This document shows, piece by piece, positions 22,133-32,552 of a stretch of 64,000 bases of DNA. Source of the stretch: Zingiber officinale (lineage: Eukaryota > Streptophyta > Magnoliopsida > Zingiberales > Zingiberaceae). The notes beneath the pieces were generated by a model. That model had not been told where the DNA came from, searched no databases, and saw only the letters and a list, made by a program, of their open reading frames with translations. Numbering within the stretch: the first letter of the stretch is position 1; every line of letters starts with the position of its first letter. The stretch lies in contig NC_055992.1 in NCBI RefSeq assembly GCF_018446385.1, positions 99,652,947 through 99,716,946 of the forward strand, read 5' to 3'. Made by a program: the position numbers and the translations under genes.

Positions 22133-23155
22133 ATGGAATTCCAAGACGGACTTGGATTTGATACAAGGGTGCCTCCATCATTTATTTCAACAAGCTTCGA
22201 TCTTTGGAAATCAAGGATCGAGAATTTCTTGATGATGGAGATAGAGCAATGGTTTGCTCTAATGGAAGGATTTAAAGCTCCAACAAATTCCAAGGGCAAA
22301 ATCCTCAAGAAGAGCAAATGGAGTCAAGAAAAAATTCAAAGGTGTGAGGTGAATAACAAGGTAATCAAATTATTGGTTAATTTATTGCCAAACACTATTC
22401 TTTGCAAAATTGGAGAATTTGAAGATGCAAAGGAATTGTGGAGCAAGTTGGCCAAACTTCATGAAGAACCCTCCATTGTACCAAATCAAGATAAATCCAA
22501 AGAGGACGACTCATTGGAGCAAGACCAAGAGAAGGACTCCGAAGTTGAGAGATGCTCAACTTCCGAAGTAGAAGGAGTTCAAGAATCCTTATCTTCAAAG
22601 GAATGCAACGAAAAGGGCAAAGAGAGTGCATGCTCTTTGTTTCTTGTAGAAGATGAAGATGAAGAAGCCTCCACCTCTAGGATTGAGGGGGAGCAATTTT
22701 CGATGACACCGGATCAAGAAGAAGGAGAAGTCTCCACATCTGGGTCAAGAGAAGAAGAGGATGAAGAAGCTTCCACCTCCACAAGTCGAGTCAAATCTAT
22801 TGGAGGAGCATCATTATCGGATCAAGAGGAAGCCTCTACCTCCGGATCAAAAGGAGAAGATGTCATCCCTACACATGAAGGTATAAATGTTTCAAATAAA
22901 AATAAAAATCATATCATATGTTTTTAGTGTAGGGAACATGGGCACTACAAGAGCAAGTGCCCCAAATTGGTCAAGAAGAAGGGCCAAGTGGCACTAAAGG
23001 ACAAGGTGAAGCCTAAGGAGACCATCCTCGGAACAAAGAAGAGCAAGGAGCACATTGTGTGCTTCTCTTGCAATCAAAATGGACATTATAGGAGCAATGT
23101 CACAAGGGGAAGAAAGCGGTCAAGGCTCATGGAGGAAGCACAACTCAAGGGGTAG
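22133..23155 (+). pseudogene. Sire-E gag with two zinc knuckles, one in-frame stop
   Basis: The start is taken at ATG 22133 (MEFQDGLGFDTRVPPSF), which gives the usual Sirevirus Gag opening; the frame is also open upstream, but only through the leader. The N-terminal half holds the capsid-like region (FDLWKSRIENFLM, LVNLLPNTILCKIGEFEDAKELW). A long acidic Glu/Ser/Thr-rich region follows. The first CCHC knuckle contains a TAG at 22925-22927 between its cysteines (ICF stop CREHGHYKSKC). The frame continues past it to a second knuckle, CFSCNQNGHYRSNV, whose last Cys is Val, and ends at 23155. It is probably inactive. Confidence 0.85.
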
Positions 23156-23915
23156 CCTCCAAGGTAAAAAGAAAGGTATCATTTATTGAGCCTACTCCTT
23201 TGAATAATGGTAAAAAGCATGCTAGTTCTAATTTTTATCATTTTAATGCTATTTACCATAGAAATAGGAAGCATGATAGCATTAAGGAGAAACATGTAGC
23301 CTTTCATGCTAAAACTACCACACCTAGGGTTAGAAAGGTAGATGAAAATCTAGGCAAGAAAACAAAGAATTTTAGGTATGTGTCTAGAAACAAAAATGCT
23401 CATGGATTTAATGAAAAAACAAAAACTAAGGACTTAATGGTGGAAAATCAAGTCTTGAGGTCAAGACTTGATAAATTAGAAAAGACCCTAAAAAGGATGG
23501 AAAATATCCTAAAAGGGCAAAATGAGCATAGCCTAGGTCTAGGAGTACAAAAGTCATCCAATGGCCATAGAGGTTTGGGATACAAACCTAAGGCTAAGAA
23601 GGATGTAATTTCTTACCATAGGGTTCCATATAGTTATGGAACCAACCCTAGGTCAAATGGTCAAGTCAAAAATACTAGGGAAGTCATCTCTAAGAGTTTT
23701 TATGCAACAAATGTGACTAAGACTTCTAAGAAGTCCAAGAAAGTCAAAAAGAAGGTCACAAGGGAAGAAATCCCTAGAGTTGATCTAGAAAGTGTGACCA
23801 AGGCTTCTAAGAAGCCTAACAAGGTCACTAGGAAGGTATCTAGGGAAGTTATCCCTAGTGAATACCTAGAGCATCCAAGGAGCACCAATAGGTTTTGAGT
23901 TCCTAGGAGCATTTT
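23156..23915 (+). pseudogene. Sire-E distal gag region, basic with coiled coil
   Basis: A frameshift near 23155-23200 moves the reading to another frame, open to 23898. The product would be very basic, with a heptad-like stretch (NQVLRSRLDKLEKTLKRM) and repeated TKxSKKxxKVxxKVxRE segments. The end reads EYLEHPRSTNRF, stop, VPRSIFSTP, so a TGA replaces what is a Trp in the parallel Sire-G ending (NLYWVPK). No catalytic protease motif follows. It marks the place where pol should begin and is missing. Confidence 0.7.
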
Positions 23916-25208
23916 CTCTACCCCTTAGATGGGTTAGAGAGTGTCAACTCTAATTGAAAGGGTAGTTAACCCAATCATGATAAAGTTGGCACTCTAAGAG
24001 CATTTTCAAGATTATTGTTAATCTTTGAAAATGATAAGGATTAATGGCTTACTCTTGGAAAGAGTAAGATGTGCCAAAAATTTGAGTTTTTGGATATAAT
24101 TTTAATTGGCACAAGAAATCAAGTCTAAAGAAATGCCAAGTTGGGTGTTGGCATTTTATTGGGAAGTTAAAGGCAAGTCTAAGCCTTATTTTAATTTGTT
24201 ACTCTTTAAAAGAGTAATTTGTGTCAAAATTTGAGGAATATGCTTAATTTAAATTGGCACAAAATTAGGAAAATCAAAAGAAATGTCAAAATTGAATTTT
24301 GGCATTTTCTTGAGAAATAGTGGGCAATCTAGGGTTAAATTTTAATTTAGTCAAGGATTAAGGATACTTAGATAGATAATCTAGGTATTTCTTTTATGCT
24401 AATTTGTCATACTTTATTTGCCCATCATATTCCATGACATCATATTTATTTTTGCATTCATGTCTTGTTATGAAAAACACAAAAATACCATGTCATGTCA
24501 TACATACATCATATAGTTATAGGAAATTTTCTTTTGAAAATTATTTCTTTTTTATGTATGCCATAACATATCATGCATTATTTTAATTCCTTGCAATTTA
24601 TGGACAAATGACATTTATTAACAAATAACATCCTTGGTGGATGTTCACAACCTCAAAATGCCTAGGTAGATATGCATGATCCCTAGATTAGGGCAAAACC
24701 TAACTTTACATCTCACTATGAACTATAAGGTGACTTGTATGTGGTTTAGTACACATCAAATACAAGTGAGATGTTAGGATGATGAACAAAACTGAAGATG
24801 TTGATTTAGTGCATTTTTGTGAGTTTTAAGTTCATCGAACACATAGTTATGTGTTTTCCAATCATTGGGAAAGCTAATGTACAAGTCATGTTCATTGAGC
24901 CCAAAGAACATGGTTGGAAATTAGTTTTGAAAATGATTTCAAATATTTTTTGGAAAATATTGGTGAAGACTATCTTTTGATAGTACTCATCATTGAAAAG
25001 TTTAGACACAAACTAGAAGAAAACACTAAAGTTTTTACAAGTTTTCTAGTTTGTGTCAATCTTGGAAAATATGAAGTATTTTCTTAGAAAATTATTTTTC
25101 CTTGATGGTATATGACCTAAGAAATGTCTACATGAATTTTCATAATTTTTTAAATTTTATAGAATTTTCTAGGGGTTTCTGAAATTCACTGAAATTGAAT
25201 TTCAGTTT

Positions 25209-25400
25209 TTCAGTGCTTCAATCGATCACCCGATCGATTGAAGTTCCTCAATCGATCGGGCGATCGATTGAGAGGTGTTTTCTCATGAGCAGAAGCTCGC
25301 TGGATCGATCAGTCCATCGATCCATGCAGTCTGAATCGATCAATGGATCAATTCAGCAGGGTTCAATCGATTGGACCCCAACTCCAATCGATTGGGGATG
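25209..25400. repeat. ATCGAT palindrome cluster inside Sire-E
   Basis: The cluster includes CAATCGATCACCCGATCGATTG, CAATCGATCGGGCGATCGATTG, TGGATCGATCAGTCCATCGATCCA and shorter CCAATCGATTGG sites. It is outside the LTRs but built of the same words as the LTR clusters at 21168 and 27053. Confidence 0.85.
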
Positions 25401-25847
25401 CTGATTTTGGCTGGGAAAGCCTGATTTTAGCATTTTGAACCACCTTTAGTCTAGGTAACCACTCCTAACCCCTCAAAACACATTTGTATACATTTTGGGG
25501 GGGTTTTCATGATGAAAACAAGGATGGATTGGTTAAGGAAGACTAAGTAGAGGTTTAGGTTGAGGTTTGGTTTCAATATTGAATTTTTGAACCTCAAAAC
25601 TTCTAAATTTGGATTTCCTAAAGGTTTAGGGATTCCAAGTCATTGTTGGTGCAATGACAGAAGTTACGTGCATGTCTTTAGGGGGAGTTACTCTTTAAGG
25701 ACATAAAAATTTATTTTTCATATATCTTGGAAGGTGGTTAACCTTCTTTAGCGAAAATGCTCAAGGTTGGGCATTTGAATGAAATGAAGAGTAGATATCT
25801 TCATTATTTATGTGGTTTTTGCTCACGTGTGAGCATTTGATGACAAT

Positions 25848-26030
25848 GAAGGGTATGAGACCTTCATATGAATCATGTGTGAATATACCAAGTGGTATAT
25901 GCTCAAGGATGAGCGTTTAGAATAATGAAGGGTATGAGACCTTCATTTGAATCGTGTGTGAATATACCAAGTGGTATATGTTCAAGGATGAGCGTTTAGA
26001 ATAATGAAGGGTATGGGACCTTCGTTATTA
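25848..26030. repeat. 79-bp tandem repeat, 2.3 copies
   Basis: The unit begins GAAGGGTATGAGACCTTC at 25848, 25927 and (partial) 26006. The two full units differ at a few positions. The unit holds AAGTGGTATATG and CAAGGATGAGCGTTTAG. Confidence 0.88.
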
Positions 26031-26280
26031 TGTTGTGAACAACGAGTGCAGTTGTCAACAATGTTGGGTAACTCTTCAGGGGGAGAGTTTTTGATGTGTG
26101 CCAATAGCGGGAGAATGCAGGGTTAAGTTAGGCCTTCATTACCAAAGAGGGAGTTTACCCTCTAGAAAAGGAGGAGAATGAAGGAAACCATCATTCTCAT
26201 ATTGGCATGAAAGGAGTAGAGGCTATGAGATTAGCCTAACTTACAGGTGGTATTGTCAAACATCAAAAAGGGGGATATTA

Positions 26281-27899
26281 TTGGTGCAATATTCCCTAGG
26301 TCAAGGTTGACCTGGTGGACTGAGCTTGAATTGGTTCAAGCTCTAGTCTTGATGTTTGGGTTTCGATATTTGACAATACATGTAGACAACATATGGAGAT
26401 TACAAGTGCGATTGGTCATGTGGGGAGATTATGATGGAGAGTCGAGTATGTCAAGGTTGGCTGGATACTTGACTGAAAATCCTAGTGAGTGAAGCCAGGT
26501 GAAAGACCTAGTGAGTGAAGCTAGGAAGAAGGAAAATCCTGGTGAGTGAAGCTAGGCAGAAGGAAAGTCCTGGTGAGTGAAGCCAGGTGAGAGTCCTAGT
26601 GAGTGAAGCTAGGTAGAAGGAAAGTCCTGGTGAGTGAAGCCAGGCATTGGAAAGTCCTGGTGAGTGAAGCTAGGCAGATAGGTGAAAGTCCTGGTGAGTG
26701 AAGCCAGGCAGATAGGTGAAAGTCCTGGTGAGTGAAGCCAGGCAGATGGAAAGTCCTAGTGAGAAACTAGGCAATGGAAAGACCTGGTGAGTGAAGCCAG
26801 GCACATGAAAATCCAGATGGGTCAAGGTTGACCAAACATCTGATGGAAAGTCCAAGTAGGTTAAAGGGATTGACCGGATACTTGACATAAGGAGAAAAGT
26901 CTAAGTGGGTCAAAAGGATTGATCGGACACTTGGTGAGGGAGTCCTAGCAGGTCAAGGGTGACCGGATGCTAGGCATGATGGACCAACAGGTCATGGTTG
27001 ACCGGATGTTGGTTTAGGAGGCTTTAGACTTGATTTTGGAAGAAATCATGAGCTGGATCGATCAGTCGATCGATTGGCTCATGCCCAATCGATCGGCTGA
27101 TCGATTGGGCGAGTTTTCGTGATAAGCCTCCTCCCAATCGATTAGTGGATCGATTGGGAGAAGTGCGCGATCACACAGAACTGCTCTGGATCGATCAACC
27201 GATCGATCCAGAGCCCCCAATCGATCAGTGGATCGATTGGGAAGTGCGATTCTGCACGATAAGCCCTGGATCGATCAGTTGATCGATCCAGGCCATTCCT
27301 GAGAGCACATAGGCACTCTGGATCGATCAGTCGATCGATCCAAAGCCTCCCCAATCGATTGGGAGCAATCCAATCGATTGGGATTCGACCGTTGGCGTCG
27401 ATTAAAGCCGTTGTCGAGCTCTTTCTCCGCCAACGCTCGTACTGTTCAGCTCCGATCTTCACAGCAGCTTCTCCACAGCATTTTCCACTCTCACCGCCAG
27501 TTCTTGAAGGATCTTGGAGAGACATCAAAGTCAAGAGGTGTGACTATAACAAGAGGAAGAAGCTAGGGTTAGGGTTTTCATTGCATATCTTATAAAGATA
27601 TTTCTTGTATTTGTCTTCCCTTGCTTTCTTGTTGTATTAAGAGTATTGTAGGGCTTCTCCGCCTTCGGTAGTTACCATAAAGGAGTGTTTTATTAGTGGA
27701 GGGTGTATGAGTGTGTGGATCCTTGGACTAGTCACCTCTTCTTGAGGTGGATACCAAGTAAATCTATGAGTTAGCGTTGTGTGATTATTTCTTTGTATTT
27801 TCCGCTGCATTTCATCACAAAAAGCAAGCAACGACGAGAACGAGATCGTGCTGAGCTATTCACCCCCCCCCCCCTCTAGCTACATAATTGGTCCCAATA
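26281..27899 (+). repeat. Sire-E 3' LTR
   Basis: It pairs with 20416-22012 and has the same arrays and palindromes. A visible difference is about 12 extra bases near its start (GGGTTTCGATAT around 26359). Another is a run of 12 C at about 27863-27874, where the 5' LTR has five. Gypsy-1 gag text resumes straight after it. Confidence 0.85.
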
Positions 27900-28806
27900 G
27901 ACACTCTTCCGAGGAGAGATTGATCTGAGTGTGGCCCAGTCTTGGATAGAGACCATGGAGCGGACCTTCTTCTACATGGCTTGCTCTGAGTAGTAGAGCT
28001 GGCTACTTTCCATTTACAGGATGAGGCCGACACCTGGTGGGTTACACAGTGTTCCATCATAGGCGATCAGAACATCACCTGGGCCAGATTCAGAGAGGCT
28101 TTTGAGAGCCGCTACTTCCCACGGGCATATCTGATGACTCACCGGCAGGATTTTCTGAGTCTGCAACAGGACAACTGCTCGATAACAGAGTACAATGCTG
28201 AATTTAATCGGTTGGCCAGATTTTGTCCAGAACTAGTTACCGAGGATAGTTCCCGTATGCAGCAGTTTATTCAGGGACTGGATGGACATCTTCAAGTAAA
28301 GCTTGTCAGTTTTGGGAACTCATCTTACATAGAGACACTGGACAGAGCCTTGATGATAGAGTCAGCTCACCAGAGAGTGTATTCAGACAAGAAAAGGAAG
28401 CAGATGGGTCTGGCATCAGGGCAGATTCAGCCGCCACAGGCTACCGAACAGCAGCAGAGGGGTCGCGGTCGACCAGGTCAAGGTACTTCTGGGGCATCCG
28501 GTCAGCCTCAGGAGTTAGGGAGATCTACATTAGGACATTTTTGGCCTTCTCAGCAGAATCGGAAACAATCCACCAGCGACATTCACTGCACCAGATGTGG
28601 GTCCAGAGACCACATCACCTCAGCTTGCTCCCTCGGACATTCAGTTTACTATTATTGCAAACTGCCTGGGCACCTGAGCCGAGATTGTTTGCTGAAGGCT
28701 CAACATATTGCTTCTGGAGTTTCTGGTCATGGAGTTCAGCTCAATCAGTCTGGGACTCATCGAGGAGGGCGGAGAGCCCAATCTTCGCATTGCCAGCTTC
28801 CCTTAT
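27900..28806 (+). pseudogene. Gypsy-1 gag, capsid and zinc-knuckle part
   Basis: After Sire-E the Gag resumes (TLFRGEIDLSVAQSWIE-like, in mixed frames). From 28134 it is open, with the conserved retrotransposon Gag motif (DFLSLQQDNCSITEYNAEFN, RLARFCPELV), a Gln/Gly/Arg-rich linker, and two knuckles at 28587-28688. The first is intact (CTRCGSRDHITSAC). In the second the first Cys is Tyr (YYYCKLPGHLSRDC). A frameshift afterwards moves into the protease linker. It is likely inactive. Confidence 0.85.
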
Positions 28807-29650
28807 AGCTGCTGCTTATGGCATGTATGGACAGGAGCACCCTAGTGCCCTCATAGTACCACAGAGTTCTATCGTGGGATCTACATATCAGTTGCAGCCT
28901 CAACCCCTAGTCCAGTATCTGCCACCTCAGTCGTTGGTTCAGTACCAGACGCAGTCCCAGCTACTAGTACAGTATCAATCACAGTCCTCTCTTCCACCTC
29001 TAGCCCCGTATCCAGCACCACCTCAGTGGCCGACTCCTGCTCAGATGCAACCGCCGCTGGCAACGCTACCACCTCCACCTCCGTCAGAGACTGGACAGAT
29101 ACACACGATTACCAGAGAGGATGCGCAGCGGGCCGACGGATCCATTTTCCGTGGTACGATTTTCATTTATGCCTTATCTGCTGATATGCTAATAGAAACT
29201 GGTATCTCACAATCTTTTATATCTCGTACCTTTATGAGGGAGATTGGTAGATTACCCACTATTAGACCGCAGTGACTGACCGTCTCTCTACCATCCAGTG
29301 ATGCTTTGGACGTCACCCAGGAGGTCAGAGGTTACCCGTTAGACTTTGGCGACATGATACTTACGGTACATCTTTTAATACTGGAAATGGTCGACTTTGA
29401 TATTATTCTTGGCATGGATTGTTTGTCAGCATATCATGCCACTGTTGATTGCCAGACGAGGTTGGTCACATTCTGGCCTCCAAACCAACCCTCGTGGGAT
29501 TTCACTGGCATCAGAGATGACGATATATCGACTATTTCGGTGATTCAGGATCAGAAGCTGTTGTCACATAGTTGTCAGGGCTTTCTGTTATCTTTGATTC
29601 ATACTGAAGATGGCAGTAGTTCTCAACTCTCTGATGTTTTAGTAGTTTGA
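28807..29650 (+). pseudogene. Gypsy-1 linker and aspartic protease remnant
   Basis: A Gln/Pro-rich linker (28860-29090) is followed by the protease. The catalytic motif reads MLIETGISQSF where an Asp-Thr-Gly-Ala/Ser is expected, so the active-site Asp is Glu. A stop falls at about 29273. The second half holds VDFDIILGMDCLSAYHATVDC, the usual gypsy flap-to-end region, and ends at a stop near 29648. Confidence 0.82.
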
Positions 29651-30510
29651 GAGTATCCAGATGTATTTCCAGAGGAGCTACCAAGTTTGCCTCCCAGAAG
29701 GCAAGTGGAGTTTGCTATTGAGTTGATTCTGGGAATCGCGTCGACCGTGAAAGCTCCTTATCGTATGACACCAAAAGTGTTGAACAAACTGAAGGTTCAA
29801 CTCCAGGATCTTTTAGACATGGGATTTATACGCCCTAGTGCTTCTCCGTGGGGTTCTCCGGTATTATTTGCCAAGAAGAAGGATGGTACTTTGAGGTTGT
29901 GTATCGATTATAGACAGCTGAATGCAGTGACCATCAGAAATAAGTACTCCTTACCTAGGATCGAGGATTTATTTGATCAGCTCAGAGGTACATCAGTGTA
30001 TTCTAAGATTGATCTGTGGTTCGGATATCATCAGCTGAGAGTCAAAGAATCTGATATTCAGAAAATAACATTCCGTACCAAATACGACCATTACGAGTTT
30101 TTGGTAATGCCATTTGAGCTTACCAATGCTCTAGCGATATTTATCGATTTGATGAACCATATTTTCCTGGAGTATCTTGATCAGTTTGTTATCATTTTCA
30201 TCGATGACATATTGGTCTACTCGCGTTCCGAGGAGGAACATGCATAGCATCTTCGTACAGTCTTGGACACTCTTGGACGACATCAGCTATATACGAAGTT
30301 TGGCAAGTGTGCCTTCTGGCTACCTTCAGTCGATTTTCTGGGTCACGTGGTTTCTAGCCGAGGTATTTCAATAGACCCTCAGAAGATTGAGGTTGTCACC
30401 AGTTGGGAGCAGCCGAAATCAGTACAGGAGATCCGTAGTTTTCTGGGACTAGCTAGATATTACGACGGTTTGTCAAGAGTTTCTCCTGGATTGCTATGCC
30501 GCTGACACGC
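29651..30510 (+). pseudogene. Gypsy-1 reverse transcriptase remnant
   Basis: Conserved blocks are in order: [75 protein letters not shown], and the catalytic FIDDILVYS near 30205. Substitutions at normally fixed residues (Trp-Phe for Arg-Ser before GYHQLR; Glu-Leu for Gly-Leu in MPFGLTNAP) suggest decay. A stop follows at 30245. The downstream part (CAFWLPSVDFLGHVVSSRGI, KSVQEIRSFLGLARYY) is in another frame. Confidence 0.9.
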
Positions 30511-31135
30511 CTGGATAGGAAAGGCGTGAAGTTCACTTGGACAGAAGATTGTGAGACCAGCTTTTAGGAGCTGAAGCGGAGATTAGTGTCAGCTCTGGTT
30601 TTGGTTTTACCCTCTGGAGAGGACAGATTCATGCTCTACATCGACGAATCTCTTCAAGGTTTGGTGTTGTTCTGATGTAGTACGGCAGGGTAGTCTCCTA
30701 TGCTTCTCGTCAGTTGAAGGAGCATGAGAAGAACTACCCAATACATGATCTGGAGCTAGCCGCCATCATCTTTTCTTTGAGGATTTGGCAGCATCATCTG
30801 TACGACATTGCCTTTGAGATTCTCACGGATCATAAGAGTCTCAAATATATTTTCACCCAGAAGGAACTTAATCTCAGCAGGAAGTCCAGAGGGACTTTGG
30901 CTTGCCACTGGGCTTCAGTCACAGACTTTATTGAGGGTTTCTCCGAGTTAGGCCTTGAGGAGCAAGGACAGATAGAGCAGGGTATTCTTGTTACCATGGT
31001 TGCTCAGTCGTCGATCAGGACGAGGATCCGAGAGGCCCAGGCTAGTGATCAGCATTTTCAGTTCATTAGCAGCCAGATAGCTTCTGGGCAGCAGACCGAG
31101 TTCACCCGAGATGAGGAGGGTATTATATATTTCTG
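30511..31135 (+). pseudogene. Gypsy-1 RNase H remnant with internal deletion
   Basis: The connection and RNase H parts are visible ([67 protein letters not shown]). Compared with the same place in Gypsy-2 (49276-49370) a block is missing between KELNLS and KSRGTLAC. The lost block includes the conserved RGKANVVADALS segment. Earlier stops and a frameshift near 30660 also break it. Confidence 0.85.
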
Positions 31136-31930
31136 AGGCAGATTATGCGTACCTCAGCCTCACCCGGTCTTACAGGAGCTACTTCAGGAGGCTAATCACT
31201 CTCAATTTACAATCCATCCAGGTGGGACCCGCATGTATCGAGATTTGAGGCGTTCCTATTGGTGGAACGACATGAAGAAAGACATCGTGGAATTTGTAGC
31301 TAGATGTTTTGTCTGTCAACAGGTGAAGGCGGAGCACCAGAGACCTGTCGGATTACTACAAAGGATTCCGATTCCAGAGTGGAAATGAGATCACATTACT
31401 ATGGATTTTGTGGTGGGTTTGCCTAGGACACGACGAGGACATGACGCGATTTGGGTAATCGTTGATCGATTAACCAAATCGGCGCACTTCTTAGCGACCC
31501 GGAAGACTGATTCCTTGGATCGATTGGTAGATCTGTATTGCCGAGAGATCATTAGATTTTATGGAGTTCCTTTGAGTATTATTTCGGATAGAGACCCTCG
31601 GTTCACGTCCCGATTCTGGCAGAGTTTGCAGCAGGCCTTGGGCACTCAGCTCCATTTCAGTACAACTTTCCATCCGCAGATAGATGGACAGTCAGAGCGG
31701 GTCATTCATACTCTAGAGGACTTGCTGAGGTCTTATGTATTGAATTTTGGAGGCAGTTGGGAGGATCATTTGCCATTGGTAGAGTTCACCTACAGCAACA
31801 GCTTTCATTCGGCTATCCAGATGGCACCATTTGAAACGTTGTATGGTAGGCCTTGTTGGACACCCACCCTCTGGGATGAGGTTGGGGAGACCCAGTTACT
31901 AGGGCCTCATAGAGCTCAGCAGGAGGCATA
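31136..31930 (+). pseudogene. Gypsy-1 integrase remnant
   Basis: The H2C2 zinc finger is present (HSQFTIHPGG, then RCFVCQQVK). A stop falls at 31386, just before the core. The core (31401-31931) is open with all three acidic residues in place: VIVDRLTKSAHF, IISDRDPRFTSRFW, and DGQSERVIHTLEDLL. It is the best preserved pol segment here. The ALGTQLHFSTTFHPQ stretch is typical of plant gypsy. Confidence 0.92.
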
Positions 31931-32441
31931 GTTGGTCCGTACTATCAGACGGAGGATGTCTGAGGCGCAGGATCGCTAGAAGAGTTATGCTGATCGGAGA
32001 CGTAGACCCCTGGAGTTCTCTACTGGCGACCATGTTTTTCTGCGAGTCTCACCCACAAAAGGGGTGAAGAGATTTGGCCTCGGAGGTAAGCTATCTCCGC
32101 GCTACATTGGACCTTTCTAGATCTTAGAGAGGATTGGAGCGGTAGCTTATCGTCTGGCACTACCACCGTCCCTGGCAGGCGTTCACGACATATTCCACGT
32201 GTCTATGCTTAGGAGATATATAGCCGACCCAGCATATGCGCTATCTGATATACCAGTTCCCCTTCAGCCTGACGCTACCTACGAGGAGGTTCCGGTATGG
32301 ATTCTGGACCAGAAAGAGTGTCGGTTGCCGAACAAGATTATCCGATTGGTTAAAGTCGGATGGCAGCATCATTCAGACGAGGAGGCCATCTAGGAGCTCG
32401 AGGATACGATCCGAGCTCGATACCCCCACCTTTTCACTTGA
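31931..32441 (+). pseudogene. Gypsy-1 integrase C-terminus / chromodomain-type tail
   Basis: Blocks are GDHVFLRVSPTKGVKRF, LSPRYIGPF, HVSMLRRYIADPAY, then WILDQKECRLPNK, VKVGWQHHSDEEA and ARYPHLF before the final stop near 32441. The last part matches the tail of plant chromoviruses, whose chromodomain guides integration to chromatin. Stops at about 31929, 31978, 32118 and 32391 interrupt it. Confidence 0.8.
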
Positions 32442-32540
32442 GGTATGTAGGTTAATTTATCGTTTAGCATTTATATTCTTTATCTATTGTTAGTACTTGC
32501 TGATGGTAGATAACAAAAATTTGGGGACCAAATTTTTATT

Positions 32541-32552
32541 AGTGGGAGAGAA
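32541..32552 (+). other. Gypsy-1 polypurine tract
   Basis: AGTGGGAGAGAA is directly before the 3' LTR TG. Gypsy-2 has the corresponding AGTGGGGGAGAA at 50154-50165. Confidence 0.85.

Larger units (their letters stand above)
23916..26264 (+). other. Sire-E non-coding internal region
   Basis: There is no coding frame on either strand worth calling. Contents include a duplicated segment of about 150-180 bp (about 24045-24320, with TTACTCTTxxAAAGAGTAA twice), a second ATCGAT palindrome cluster (25209-25400), and a 79-bp tandem repeat (25848-26030). The end is purine-rich (CAAAAAGGGGGATATTA) and leads into the 3' LTR. Confidence 0.6.
20416..27899 (+). mobile_element. Sire-E: Sirevirus-like gag-only element nested in Gypsy-1 gag
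   Basis: Two LTRs of about 1.6 kb start TTGGTGCAATATTCCC and end GGTCCCAATA (20416-22012 and 26281-27899). A primer-binding site lies at 22015 and a polypurine tract at about 26265-26277. The internal region has a gag with two zinc knuckles but no protease, integrase or reverse transcriptase, so the element depended on another copy's enzymes (inference). No clear target duplication is seen at the two outer edges. Confidence 0.85.
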
